This document shows positions 1 through 13,206 of a DNA stretch of 64,000 bases, one piece after another. This DNA is from Kappaphycus alvarezii (lineage: Eukaryota > Rhodophyta > Florideophyceae > Gigartinales > Solieriaceae). The notes beneath the pieces are model-generated. The model saw only the letters and a list, made by a program, of their open reading frames with translations. It was not told the origin of the DNA and did no database searches. Every line of letters begins with the position of its first letter. Within the stretch, counting starts at the first letter, position 1. Location: contig NADL03000011.1 of the NCBI GenBank assembly GCA_002205965.3, positions 1 to 64,000 of the forward strand, given 5' to 3'. The translations under genes were made by a program, and so were the position numbers.

Positions 1-1285
1 GTGCTGGCCAGACTTTCGTGTAAATTGGCGCAACAATTGGTGATGCTTGTTAGCGCTTATAATTATTCCACTAGTTATGGGTTGACTATGTATTGTCTTG
101 AATGTTGAGCTAATATTCATTTTATTTTCTAGTTTTTGTTTAAGAACGAAAATGTCCTTTCCCCTCTCAAATAAGTTATTCCGTATGTTTTAAAAATATA
201 ATTAGGAAAAAATTTGAACGTAATATATTATCAACTAGCTGTTCAATATGATGATCCAACAACTTCAGTACCTCCTTACGATACGATTCGCGTTGTATAA
301 AAGTCCAAAGTAGGTGGATGACTCTTATTTTGATAATACTTTTCACATACATTCATTCTCAGAACATAAATAAGTTCAGAATAAACTGGTTAAGTATCCA
401 CAAATCTGTTCCTAGAATTATAGCGATTTCTTGGAATTTTCAGGGTCCTTTATGAGAACTTTTGTTACTTATTTTTAGTAAATACTAGAATTAATAGATC
501 CAGGATAGTTCAAAACTAGTTTTTCGTGGCAAGTTACCTCTTCGCAATATCAAATCGATGTATCCATTATTTCATCGATAGCATCAATAAAGGCACATTA
601 TGTAGAAGAACTTTTAATATAAGTGTAACTCAATGATTTACTAGGTAGTTCTGTTATTACCATCTCGAGAGCTGAAAATGAGCATGGTGTTGAAGTATAA
701 TTTCCACTCGCCACACAAGATGGTAATTCTACTCTCAATTAAAACAAAATTTGAAATCTAAATTAGTATTTTGTATTTGATGGAGGAGCAGCTTACGGAT
801 AAAAATTGCCATAAAATAGCACTTGGAAACTGTTATATGAGGGCTTCATAACGGTAGGGATACTTTCCTGGGTTTATTCAACATTCATAATCACTTATTC
901 AAGTACAGTATAAAAGGCATTCTAACCATCTTCGGACACAAAGAAGCTGACAAGATAACATAATTTGATGAAGTACGTAATACTTTATCTCATCCCAGAC
1001 CATACTAATGTACTGTTTCGTCAGTGTTCTTTTACGGATTCGATGAATTTTTAAAGACATTTTCTAATTCTTTAACAATTTCTGGAAAAAGTGTTATATT
1101 CGAAGGCAAAATCTGCAGTTAGTGTCGAAACTTACCTTATTGTTGCGGTTTGAATTATTTAATGGCAAAAAAATGTGTTTCAAAGCCTGCTTAAGGTGAA
1201 AGAAGAGCTGCTTTAAAATATTGATGACCAACGCTATGTTTTAAAAATTTCAGGCACTGGTAATGTGTTTTAAACATAATTAAAG
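1..1285. other. AT-rich stretch, no gene recognised
   Basis: Both strands are rich in stops and no frame has recognisable protein features. The base composition is strongly AT-rich and resembles 4.1-9.9 kb and 58.7-61.7 kb. I see no repeat or RNA gene here. Confidence 0.6.
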
Positions 1286-1896
1286 TGCATTGCAATAGTA
1301 GTGCCCCTGGGTTGTAGTGCATATAACGGCACTAGCAGGAAAATACAGGGACCCCTGTCGCCAGTACCCTTTAGTCGCTCTGGTCGCCAGGGGCCCCAGC
1401 GAAGTACTCCATATACGTACGGTGCTGTACAGTGCCGCATAGAGCTGTACAGTACTGGCAACGCTTCGGCTTTAACACTAAACATACTGCTACGGTATGC
1501 ACTTGCTAGGGCGCCGTCGGAGCCTTCGGCCCAACTTTAAACCCCTTCACAAACCACGTAATTACACTCCCTAGCTACGCATCGGTCCACGCCGGTGGCC
1601 CTTCAAGGTCATGACCTACTGAATGCCTCTTTTTCAGGTATTCAACAAATGTTCAACCAAACAAGGCCCTTGGAAACGGGGACCAACTAGGATAAAAATT
1701 ACGCTTTATTATGAAGGATCAAAGGCAACGGACTTGAGCTGTCGTGCGCTATCTCCAGTAGATAATGAATGCATGAAACTTCTTTCTCCTTCTTGAGCTA
1801 GAGATTACGGGAACGAAGCCCACCGTGCGTGGTAACTGATTTACCCTGAGGTGAGAGGTTCTCTGAAGCCAAAATAATGTGGTATTACGTTCTGCT
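1286..1896. other. GC-richer non-coding block with GTAC/TACAG words
   Basis: The composition changes sharply at about 1,290, from AT-rich to a GC-richer stretch containing words such as tgctgtacagtgccg and agctgtacagtactgg. The same GTAC/TACAG vocabulary recurs throughout the window. The two overlapping open frames on opposite strands at 1,270-1,540 have no recognisable domain and are probably incidental. A short transposon remnant is possible, but I could not define its ends. Confidence 0.35.
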
Positions 1897-2510
1897 CAAA
1901 CCACGCCCAACAAACAACTGGCGTTAATCTGGAGGAGTCTCGACGTGAGGCGTGCAAACAGTTTTTGCAGCGCCTCAAAAACCGTAACAGTTGCATAGCG
2001 GCAATGCCGGTCGCAACCTGGTTGGCGAAGTCCCGATCAGCTTGATAGCAGCCTTCTAATGTGCAGATTTGATAGGCGATGAAGCGATACCCAGGACCCT
2101 TCGCTCGGATTAGTTCGGCAACAATAGTATCCTTGCCAAAGCGAGCATGGTGAAGTGGCTTGAACGAACATCATGCAGAGGACGGGAACCTGGTAAGGGT
2201 CAAGGCATGAAAGACGTTGGGTCATAAAAATCTATGACCCCGTTCGCTTTAGGCACCTTGATGTCTGAGCGAGCTGCATGGCCGCGTGGTGGGGGCTCGA
2301 GGACAGGTGTTGGGCGGCTACCTAAGTTCCATACCCCGAAGCAGTTGCGCAGAATCTGGGAACAGGCATTTGCATCTTGTAGTTCCTTGACGGCTTGCAT
2401 AAATGGTTCCAAAGACACACCACTGTACCACTTGCAACACACCCACGTCCCAATTTTCAACTTGTCAGACGATTGTGGAGAGGACAACGACGACGAAGGA
2501 GACTGGCATT
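1897..2510 (-). pseudogene. C-terminal remnant of a reverse-transcriptase element (family B, copy 1)
   Basis: The minus strand encodes pieces of the C-terminal domain that follows the polymerase in a family of non-LTR-type RTs. A typical stretch reads GHAARSDIKVPKANG followed by DFYDPTSF, where its sister has DYYDVTVIHP. The next part, in another frame, matches the fragment at 31.0-31.2 kb: both share the DNA words acttcgccaac and aacgccagttgtttgttgg. Several frameshifts and stops break the frame and no polymerase domain is present, so this is a truncated dead copy. The D...DVT pattern suggests a PD-(D/E)XK-like nuclease fold, which is inference. Family membership rests on the within-window comparison and on my memory of similar RT tails. 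Confidence 0.55.
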
Positions 2511-2656
2511 AGGACGTCCTGGAGGATCTCGCAACACCTGTTTCGGGGGCGGAGGTTCTCGGTCGGACGTCCCGCGGAAGCTTAAGCCGTCTGAAGAATC
2601 TTTCCTCTGTTTGCGACTGGTCTAGTTTGGGGAAAATGGTTAAGCGTTTTAATTTT

Positions 2657-2752
2657 GGAAAATATATCCGACCTATCCCATGGAGTTCCAGACGATTGGG
2701 TTTTTCACTGCTGGAAGATATATCCGATCTATCCCATAGTTTTCCAGATAAC
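2657..2752. repeat. Diverged tandem duplication, 56-bp period, two copies
   Basis: The segment beginning ggaaaatatatccgacctat is repeated 56 bp downstream as ggaagatatatccgatctat, followed in both by cccat and a ttccaga word. Only the first 38-40 bases of each unit align well. Confidence 0.6.
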
Positions 2753-3530
2753 CAAAATCTACCCAAAAAGGTATACAGACACAGTAATGGGTCTAGAAAG
2801 TGACGCCTGCTCCCTGCTCCGTGAACCGAAACAAGACCTTAACGAGTTACATGATTTCCTCTTGCACAGGTCAAGCAATTCTTGTCTGAACTCCAACGGT
2901 TCACTCGCCTGCACAGTGTAACTGTGCGGCATGATTACGGGATCTGTCACGTGGTGGCGACAATCATGTGTGATCTGGTACCTCGTACGAAATCGTTCAA
3001 GTTCAAAGCGTGGTTTGAACCCTTCCTTGAGGGACCTTTTGTTCGCAATATTTGACAACTTAAGGTCGGGTTCTGACTTGGCTCGGTCTGTTCCCCAAAC
3101 AAACAAACCTAAGTAAGCTACCCTGTGGTACGAACACCCTGTGCCCGCTAACTAGTGGCAGGAATTTCCAGTCTTCTACCTTGTTGGAAGCCGCCGATTA
3201 CCAAAAAACACCCAAGGCGTCTATGTGCAGACGTCATGACGCGAGAGTAGAATTATTACGGCCACGGATAAGGACGCTAACCTGCATATGATAGGACCAA
3301 ACAGCACGGAGCCTTTATGGGTGCCTGCTCGCTGGACTCACTGGTCTGATCTAAACTCTTCAGGCGACGATGTCGGTAATGTCGTTGCCGATCTGTAGGT
3401 GTAAGAAGTTGTTTTGGAAAGGATGAGAAAGGGGTGGAGATATCTCGTGGTATGCTCAAAGCACATTGCTTCATACAAGATATCAAGTAACTTTGCTGGC
3501 GTATAGGACTTTCCATCACCAGTAACCCTC
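2753..3530. other. Unassigned DNA beside the RT remnant
   Basis: A minus-strand frame is open across 2,759-3,106, and two more minus-strand frames overlap at 3,277-3,583. None shows a recognisable domain and none has a convincing ATG start. They may be upstream parts of the element whose C-terminus lies at 1.9-2.5 kb, but I see no RT motif in them. Confidence 0.3.
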
Positions 3531-3594
3531 TTAGATATTCCGGGCCCCAACCGACGACATCTTTCAAACATTAAAGCACCCAAACATTTCCCCC
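3531..3594 (+). repeat. Interspersed repeat R1, copy A
   Basis: This 64-bp segment matches segments at 51,730 and 58,610 in the same orientation. Shared blocks are gatattccgggcc, catctttcaaa and the final run of C residues after catttcc. It is the most diverged of the three copies. Confidence 0.6.
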
Positions 3595-4037
3595 TTTACG
3601 AAGAGTAAACGCGTTTGATAAAACAATGCCCCATGATTTCACTAGAGTCTATGAGGGAATTCAGTACTGCGGGTCCCTCGTTTTAAACCTGTTGGATCTT
3701 CGATGGTTATACGTCTTTAACTGTCTCGCTTAAGGCTGTGGGCCACCATATCGTATATTTAGAAGATGATCCTTACTCATCGCCTATCTCGAGTGTGCAC
3801 AGGGGAGTTCCCAGTATAAACCAGATTGTATAGCTTCAGGAGATGACAGAATTGCATTACTTTCAAGAGCGGGTCGAGCTTAGCCGCTATATAACCATCT
3901 TTATGGTACAGCTTGATGAGTATGTCCTGGAGCTTCTTGTCGCCCCTGAACAGCTGAAATGTATCCTTTATCTTCACGGTTGTCGTGTGGAGCCGTAGTG
4001 GCCTGATCAGGGAGTAGAGGTACTATCAAGGCCATAA

Positions 4038-4071
4038 GGGCACTGGTAATGGAATATTTTCACCAGTGCCC
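4038..4071. repeat. Perfect 10-bp inverted repeat (hairpin)
   Basis: gggcactggt at 4,038-4,047 is exactly complementary to accagtgccc at 4,062-4,071, leaving a 14-nt AT-rich loop. No gene ends nearby, so a terminator role is not supported. It may be the end of a small element. Confidence 0.6.
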
Positions 4072-7000
4072 ATCTGTTCACCTCCCATGACAAGTGCTCC
4101 TCTCAGCGGCAATATTTTTTACACAATTTTAGTTACTGGTGATTGTCAAGATTGCGATTATATTGCCCCTGTAATGCAAATGCGAAATATTACTGACCAT
4201 TAATAGTTAATAACCATTACTCTGTTGAGTTTTTGTGACTCAGGAGTGCACAAATTTTTAATACATCCAATATTTCTTTTTCTAATAGAAAAAGTATCTA
4301 AGAATGAGAAGTTAGTTTTATTCTGGAACCGCGTCAGTAACTGAAACCAAGAGCTTCTTTTAAAACAGATAATTCAAATGAATTTCAAAATGAAAATTTT
4401 TCATTGCTTGACTGACCAAATAACCAAAGAATCACAACATGGTTTTATTTTGGAAATATTAAAGGACTCAATCAATTTTCTTCCTATTAGTGTCTATTTT
4501 GCTGGAAAAAGAGATGGCTAATAATATTTTATTGAATTCACTATAAAACTCGTCCATTTTTCTTTCTCAAGTTGGGATTTTTGAAAATTTTGTAATTTTC
4601 TAGTATTCTGTCGGCTTCTGTGAATTTTCAAATACTATCACGTAAGTTAATATAATTTTACCTCGACTGGTTTTTGGGATTAGAAACTTAGCAGTAGTCC
4701 GACAAGGGAAAATGTTGCATATGGTTTACATTTACTTTAATTTTGCTCCACCTTAGCCTCCCTCTTTTAAGAAATAAACTCGATATATCTATTGAAAATC
4801 ATCTCATAATATGATCTGTTTAAATATTTTCACTCAAAAATTCAACTCAGGTATTGGGTTTTTGATAAAATCATTTTTTTGCATTCTTTGGAAGTGAACA
4901 CGTTGTGTAAAACTACTCAGTTCTTGCGGGAATAAATATTTTTTGTGTTCTAAGAATGAATAATTTCTATTGAATGAAGAATACCATTTTTTCCTATTAT
5001 ATATCTAAATTTCTAAAAACGTTTCTTAGATAACTGCTTATGTTATCATCAGTTTTCTTTTAAAAGTTACAAGCCATTAATTTGATGAACGCACCACCAC
5101 CTTAAAAATAGTAAATATGAGAAGTGAAAATTTCCATTTTTACTCTATGTAATAACTAGGCAATTAAAGACGGGACTGTAATTACTAAACATATTTTCTG
5201 CCATTTGTGGTATTGACCAGTAGAGGAAGGTTAGGTTATTTCAACAGCAATTATTATGTACCAAACGTCGTTATACGTTCTTAACGCTGCGAATAAGGAA
5301 CTTCTGAAGTTTAATTTAAAACATTCTTCGTGTACGAATTAAAAATATGTGCAGAAAATCTAAGATGCATATTTCGTCTTAGTTGATAAAATATTTGATT
5401 TAAATTAATTTCATCTTAGGACAAAAAAATTAAATGAATGGAAAAACTTGGTTTCAATCATAATAATGCGGTACTTTGTCCCTTGCCTCTAATATGCCAC
5501 CCAACCATGTAAAATATTTCCACATATTCTATACTCGGAACAATTGATTGGTCGACAACTACTTACAATGTTTCATCAACTGCGAAATTTATCAACGGTA
5601 CTGTTATGCGCAGAAAGGTCTTCACTTTACTCATTTCAGGATATGACATTATTTTCCAAACAATAAATTGCCAAAATTTCCCCCTTTTATCGAGGACATC
5701 AAAAGAGCTGTTCATACTTTTCAGAACAAAATGGATCAGTTAATTGCATCATGATTTGCTACAAGGTAGTAAAAATAATATCTTTCGCATTAAATTTCAC
5801 GAAGCAAGCATAATATTGGGTATTTTGGACTTTTCATTAAATTTTGACCCCAATCTTAAGAATTCTTCCAATTATTTCCAAGTTTATGAAAACACAATCG
5901 AAGATGACTTTGCTCTATCTAACCAGAAAATACCTAAGTAGGATGTATTTGATTCATTTATGGACATCATCTGGCATATGCACACTGCAATAATCATTAT
6001 CTTCCTATGAGCAGCTACTTCGTTGAAACGGCTTTTTGATATACTTCCAGCTGACACCCATCCAGTTTTATACTCTATCTCTCAGTCGTAGTGCCCATTG
6101 GCTCTCTAATCTATAACAGTGGTTTAGCTGCAAACGTTCATTACTAAAGAGATTCTTCAATTTGAACGTTGGACAATTAAAGAGTGTATTAACGATGAGA
6201 AATAAAAAGAGATTTTGTCTTTATATTGCTGAAAAAAAGAATAATCGGATCACATTGTCATTTTAGCCCTCGCAAATAAAATGATAGCAGACTTCGCAAG
6301 GTTATTGAGATTTTTAGAAGATGTAGAAAAATCAAAGCGATTTTACTCGTACATAAAAAGTAAAGGATTTTTATCTTCTGGTATATTGAGAAATATTTGG
6401 AAATATTTACTTAGTTCTCGATGAGAAGCGGGCACTAGATCAATTATCATGCTCATTTTTCTCAAACCCCTTTCATGTTGTTTTCATCAGAGGATGCTCG
6501 ATTTTGTACATCAAATAAGAAAAATGAACCAGTCATTTCATTTCATTTCACCTGCTTTCATTGAGTTTTTATAAGCGTTATTTATATGCTTAGATCAACC
6601 CTCATGCAGAGGGGAAAAAGGCTGGTTTAGAGTAGATTTCTTTTTCAATCTTATCGAGCGAAATAATAAACATTTGTTTTTAAGATACATCAAAGTAACA
6701 ATGAACTATGTCATCTGTCTAGCGTGAGCAAGAAAGACAGTGACTAGTAAATATATTAAATAATTCAGCTCTATTATTGTTGACATTTGGTTTGGATGAT
6801 AAAAAGCTACGAAGCTGATGACGCGGAGCAGTCAATTGAGTCTGCGTTCATGTCGGAAATGGAAAGAAATAAGGTGTTCATATGCTTTATTTAGTACTAG
6901 TTGATATAATTCAAGCGGATTGAATACGGGGCTGCCTCACCTGTTCATATTTTATGTTAACATCCGAGATTGGCCGTAGGTTCCATAAATGTATGGACAT

Positions 7001-9920
7001 ACGAGCAAAGAAGTTCATTTCCCACAGTTAACGTCTTTTGTTGGAATTAAAACAATAATTGAGGACCTTCTGTTCGCCGTTCATTGTCACAAACTCAGTA
7101 TTTCAATGTAAGTCTGTAGACGATTTATTGTGGATGTTATATTCCACCTCAGCGTTTTAAATGTTTCATCATTCCTATGCTTAACCTTGACGATGCATAC
7201 AGGATGTGTTTCTTAACCCTAAATAATGTAAGAGCAAAGAGGTCTCTGGCCAAATAGTTTTAGAGCTAAAATCCGGTGGATTTATGAACATTTTTTTACT
7301 GAACTAAGAGGTGCTGAAAAAAGCACAATGCTCTCTCAAGTGGATTTTTGAAGGTCGTATACATCTGCAGGTAACAGGAGGGCCCTATGTGGCCACTTAA
7401 AGTTTTCAAGCTTGACACCCTTAGTACTGCTCCCAGAGCTTATACATCTTCATGAATGGAGGCGTAGATTCTACTGTATAGACGATATCCATTCTGAACA
7501 GTTCTAACATTAATTCTAATTGTGGACAAATTTGGTTAGCTACATTCTGTACACGCTTACATAGAACGATTTTTTTGGGTAGAGGCTTTTGCAGTGCCAG
7601 GATAAACTTTGGGTTAAGGATGAGTTCAATTCATTTGATAGTTCTCGTAATCGGCTGGAAAGAAAAAGTCTTTTGCAGACTTCATTTTGATGCTTGTGCA
7701 AGGCTTTCCAAAGCTGCTCTTAATAACATGGAAAAGCAACAGTTACCTCAGAAGTTATGGAAAGAGAAGACTCTGTGAGAGCAAAGGCAAAGAAAAGGCG
7801 GGTTTCTGGAAAAGTCTTGCGAAGTGACTAGGTCGTCGGAAGTAATCAATATTGATTTTTAGTTATTTTCTGTGCTTTTAAATTCGTCAAATGCATAGTT
7901 CCCAAGTTGCACTAAATCTGTAATAAAATTTCCGGAAATTTGCATGGTTGCAATATTTCGAAATTTGTCGATGAACGCTGATGATAGGTTCGGAGAGAGT
8001 TGTTTAGTTCGAAGATGATGTTGAGAGCTTTGCAACCTCGGATTTTATTCGAAGAACTAACTTATATGCATTAAGTACTGGGTTTGGATCACATCCTAAA
8101 GAACCAAACAAAGCAAGAACCCCACCTCAAAAAAACAACGAAATATCTGATATTCATACTTTGGTCCATCAAACGTACAAAAATCAAGACTTGCCCTAAT
8201 AATGTTCGGAACAGAATAACCTTAATCTGCTGGAATATCATAAACCATAATACAAAGCAGTGATTCTCCATACTCAAATTCATAACTTAGGTAGATATTT
8301 CTCGACCTCATAGCAAATATATGTATGTGCCTCACTAAAAACTCACCCAAAGTTCCTGTACAAAATATATATATGAAGACTGATACACATATCTCTGGTG
8401 CTCCCTACCAAGTATACATATGAGCTTCACTACAAATTCAGCCACAATACCCATACAAAATCCATGTATAGAGCCATATAGAAATATTGCTTCGAGGGAA
8501 AATCATTGGTAAGTCATGTCACAACCCCAACCATGTTACCATAAAAGCGTGATATAACTATGACAGTGCTTCAAATCATGCACCCAATTGTAAATTTGTA
8601 AAATACAGTACTAAGCTGTAATACGATTTGTACATCCTTCCACCACAGTTTCTGTGTATGTCTCTAAGCATATTCTTGACAGTACTGTAAATCATCCTTG
8701 CAACTGAACATTTGTACGCATCTATAAAAGAACTGATATAATATGTACTTTGACAGTTTTTTATGCTTGAAGTACCCTGACCAACATGAATTTTGCCGGA
8801 GATCATCATTGTGCCCTTCAAAATATCTGAGAATTCACTCAAAAGAACCTCTGCATGTGATCTTCTCACAAGGCCCCAACAAACGCTGATTGTAGACCTA
8901 CGAGAATCTCAACATATCACAACCTTTCGTGTGGGCATATTTTCGCCGGAACCAGTTGGAGCGTCGGGGTGGAGAGTAGAAATGTGGTAGCATAGAAGGG
9001 CTTTGTGGTCTACTTCAGGGACCGAAGGCAACCAAGCAGTAGGTTTGCTTATGACTTCTAAGCTCCCTTTATCTCCTCTAAATTTTCGTACGGTGCAACC
9101 TCTAATTGTGCACTAATGAGTGGAGAAGTTGGGCTTTCGGAAGCACACTTAGTCTGATCCAAAATTTTGATTAAAATTGAGGCAATGTTTGGCGCCTAGT
9201 ACCCAAAACATTTATGGTAAATTATTATATCGAAAAACAACGCTGGTGGAGCATGAGGATACAATCTTGAGGTACTGTAATGTATATTGCTGGTAGACTA
9301 CTATATAAAAAGACACTCCCTCCGATTACACGTTTTGTCCACACAATTTCCTCAATTTGTTCCACTATGCAGCAATTGGAGAGTGATTCTCCAGTCAAGT
9401 AGCGTTCCAGCAACATTGTGCAACCTCTGAAGTGACTTGACGGCTAATGAGGGACTAAAATAGTAAATTGAGGATTTCCACCCGGATTAACAACATAAGT
9501 ATGGCTCAAATAAACTAAAAGACACTTATCACAAAGCAGAAACGCTCTTGTTCCACTGAGCGAGCATAGAAGCAATATGCGCTTGTCGAATAAGTGTTAA
9601 ATGTTAAATAAATCAAGTCCGATGACGGTAACAGTGAAATGCAATGGAATATTTAAATGTTGCCTAGCATGCGAGAGATCCACTCGATAGATGAATAGCG
9701 TCTCATTAGGAAATTGACCTAGGCACGAATGTTATCAGCACACGAAGTGGTTTCTAGGAGGAACCCGACATAAGAGAATCTTTACAACTCCAGCGAAAAG
9801 TTATGCATCATAAAGCTTGCCAATCATTAGTACTCCAGAAATGAGGCACAAATGAAGTTTAGATAAACAAAAAGTTGAACCAGATTGCCTGACTGTAGCT
9901 GGAAACTCATTATGGCTGTT
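4072..9920. other. Long AT-rich gene-free region
   Basis: About 5.8 kb of strongly AT-rich DNA with dense stops in all frames. Short open frames (5,744-5,941, 7,575-7,778, 8,576-8,869) have no recognisable features. A diverged duplication is visible near 8,310-8,480, where gcctcactaaaaactcaccc and gcttcactacaaattcagcc each precede a ...cctgtacaaaat or ...catacaaaat word. It could be old decayed transposons or a structural AT-rich domain. Confidence 0.55.
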
Positions 9921-11839
9921 TCATTTCCATGGGTGATCGCGGAGAAAGCGATAGCATCGCCGCCGCAAAGAAGTGCTATCGTCGCGACTTGGGCAGTATT
10001 TATGTGAAACAAAAAAATAAAATCTGTATAGCGGCCGCTATTACGAACCGATTTGACATCGTCGCCGTTCGAAAAGTCGCAAAAGGACTACAAAAAATTC
10101 TTTTACGAAGAAATCCCACATATCTTGAAGGTTGGAAAATCAGTCCCATTTATTCTCAAGCTTTCAACTGGTTTAGAATGTTAGAATTCGAAGTAGGGTT
10201 CATCAGCAGACAATTTTAACCTACAGTAGTTCCAATTTATTACATATGCAGAGCGCTGACAAAGAACTCTGCGGTAGATGATTCGAATTGACAGGTTCGA
10301 GATTATTCTATTATACTTTACTGTACGTTAACTACACAACTGTACTGTAATTTATCGGTAGGTCTACTGTCTACTCCTACTGCGCACCTCTGCCAAGGTA
10401 ATGTACAATATAGAAGGAGTGTTAGTGTTGCATCCCACACACCATCACCACCAACAAACAATCAAAACGACAACAACGACAGCAAAGCTTGTGTGCTTCC
10501 CTCTCTCCCATTATTGTACTATGTATAAAACAAACCAATCGGCCGAGATTCGGCTCTCGCCCCCGTTCATCTACGGGTCGAAACCACATGGACTTGCGGA
10601 AGATACCAAAAAAAACAGAACGATATCAAAAAGAGCCCGTTCGCATATCTCTCCCACATTGATCGAGGTATTTTCATTTTTTAAATGCATGAAATCAAGG
10701 TTTATTACAAACGCTTGTGGTTGAAAGTACGGAAAATTCTTTTTCCACAGTGCAGAAGATTTTACGACGCATAATTAAAACCCTTGTAGGAAAGTGGGAG
10801 GGCGATGAATCCAAATGTTTGGGCATCGGAGAAGTACTCCGGGTAGATTGGCAGAGATTTCGTTAATTAAACGAAACATGGACTCGGCTTATTACAAATT
10901 ATCCTCAGTTCTGGTGAAACATTAAGCTTCACCTCAGTAAAACAGATTGGGGGATCTTTGCTATTCACGTTCCTTTGAAGACTATAGCAAAGACAATACA
11001 TTGAAAAGCGCTGAAAAAACAGCGAAATCTGAAAACTCTGTCCGAGTTGAAGCCGTACTTATACGCCTTTTCCAGGTCGGCCCATGTGTGCTGCAGGCGC
11101 GGAAGAAAATCCTTTCGATATAGCCATCGACAACAACGGTACATCGAGAGATCTTTAGTAATGGATGTTCCATGTCAATTATATGCAAACTGAAATAGTT
11201 CCTTCGCCCGCGTCAAGTAAAGCGTGGGTGCCGTCAAGAACGGAAGCAAAATTGGAGGAGGTCATTATGGGAGGGAGGGTGAAAAAAGCAAGAACCTTGA
11301 GGCGTGTATCTGAGAAGCATGGTGGTTGGGTCAATTATTTATTATAACTATACAGTTCTCAATTTTCAACTTAAGTTGCCAAATTTTATTAAAAGAGAAG
11401 AGGAAAACTTATAATTCTGTACGCGTGAAACATTTTATAGATTAAAAAGGTACATTAAAATATTAACTGGATCCAAAAAAACTACTGTATCTGTGGAGAT
11501 CTCATATTCACATGTGCCATGGGTTAAATAGATCTTGAATACAAAAGACCATTCTAGAGTCCAAATTCTCCTTTTATATCCCTAGCACGGTGACTATACG
11601 ATCGATTAATCTAACTCAACTTCAGGCTGTTGTATTCAGTTGATGATGTTAACTACGAAGCTTCATCATCACTGATGATTTAGAGCGTGGGGTCCTCTTC
11701 TGTGATGTCGAGAATGAATACATAAAAAGACTCCATATAAAAGACGGGATCTGAGCCGATGTGTCGACTCCCCGTATTGTACAACTTTACAATGTTTGAG
11801 AGCTATGTTTGAACAATTGACAGGGTCCATGGAACCATT
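9921..11839. other. No recognised gene
   Basis: The open plus frames at 9,929-10,219 and 10,401-10,724 and the minus frame at 10,982-11,188 show no domain I can name. The first is basic and low in complexity; the second begins in a CA/ACA-rich tract (caccatcaccaccaac and after). GTAC words cluster at 10,315-10,380. Confidence 0.4.
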
Positions 11840-13090
11840 TTACCTGATATTACTGTACCCAGGCCTACATAGCATGTAGTAGGACTTCAGTGCCTCCCTT
11901 TGTCGCTCACACCCTCTGGCACGACAAAACGGCTCTCGTACATCCCCTGAAAATGCCGATTCGAAATCCACTGACATAGCAATCACTGCTGTATCAAATA
12001 ATTGTACGGGAACCTGCATGGGAACCTGAATTATATTTGGCTTTCCACAGCGCATACAGAAAAGCATAACTTGTACAGTACCAGTAAAGCTACCATGATG
12101 CAGTACCTGAAGATAATACTCAGATTGGAATAACTCGTTGCACCTTTCTGTTCCCAGACAGCACACCTACATTTGAGGGAGAAATTTCGTAAAGCTTGTC
12201 CCAGTGTTGAACTGGCAACTCTGGTATTCACTTACATAACCGCATGAAAATGCTACGGTAAGTTCTTATTATTATCAGGGTTGAAATATAACAAGTACTG
12301 TAAGAAGATGCGGCTATCTACTCAATTTCACGGCATCGATAAGCCCGCATTGCAGAATCACTATAATCTCTGCACTTTCTTAGGAATGAAAACAGCACTT
12401 TCGTTCCCAGTACTACTATTTATCTCTTCCGTAGAGCGGATGCGACGAAACCAACAATCTATGAGGTCGTTAACAGCATCTAAAAATCCTGACACTTTGA
12501 TTCGGTCTCCGTTTCCAGAAAAATCTGCAGGGTGGTACTCTCCGTATAAAACCGAACAGAAAACGTTGTCGTCACCTTGAACATTCTCATCAGGAACCAG
12601 TCCCCATTCCGTTATGTGGCTGGAATTATAATCTCATTTCTGTACAGCAAACGCTCTAAGCGCTCCTTTTCTGTTTCAGTTTCCTCTAGACGGTATACTG
12701 ATGTGCCGAGACTGTCTCCAGCCTTCAATACAGACCGGGACAGTTTTCTGTCAGATTTGACAGATAGCCAATATAATAAAATTTTCCCCATAAAGGGGAA
12801 GGTCTGAATGTAAAAATCGAATAAGTATACATGCCTTCTTTAACCCATACTCACTCACGGAAACGGCATGGATTTGGGTTCTTTTTCCTTCTCTGCCTTG
12901 CTCCTTAATCTGTGCATAGAACGCAATTGGTCTCATTTCTGAATGTTTTTCAATGGCGAACTCACGCGGTCTACCCAGCTGCAGTCCTCAAATACGTCAT
13001 CACCGCCCACCTCAATTTCCGTTGCAGTTCCTTCCTCATCAGAATATTCATACCCATCCTTTCCGCTTTTTAGTTTTAAATTTGAAAGAA
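11840..13090 (-). pseudogene. Decayed coding remnant of unknown family, with cysteine pairs
   Basis: Several minus-strand frames across this stretch have protein-like composition but are broken by stops and shifts. Reading from high to low coordinates, the pieces are: an acidic start (GYEYSDEEGTATEIEVGGDD) near 13,050; a charged helix-like piece near 12,680 (RLEETETEKERLERLLYRNE); a stretch near 12,400-12,560 (GDDNVFCSVLYGEYHPADFS); and a cysteine-containing end near 11,880-12,160 with CMRCGKP, then CRARGCERQREALK. The cysteine pairs suggest a zinc-binding domain. I do not recognise the family. A transposase or other element protein is more likely than a host gene, given the neighbours. The frames could also be chance. 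Confidence 0.35.
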
Positions 13091-13206
13091 GCACAGCAGG
13101 ATTGTACCAATTTTACTGATTCTCTATAACACCTAAAACACCCAAACATAACATTTGAGATTTCTTATTACTTTAGGATTTGCAGAAACCCGATCTATCG
13201 TACAAA

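Noticed and set aside
7257..7268. gttttagagcta, identical to the start of a Cas9-type CRISPR repeat
   Set aside because: It is a single 12-base match in AT-rich DNA without any spacer-repeat array, tracr-like sequence or cas gene; it is a chance match.
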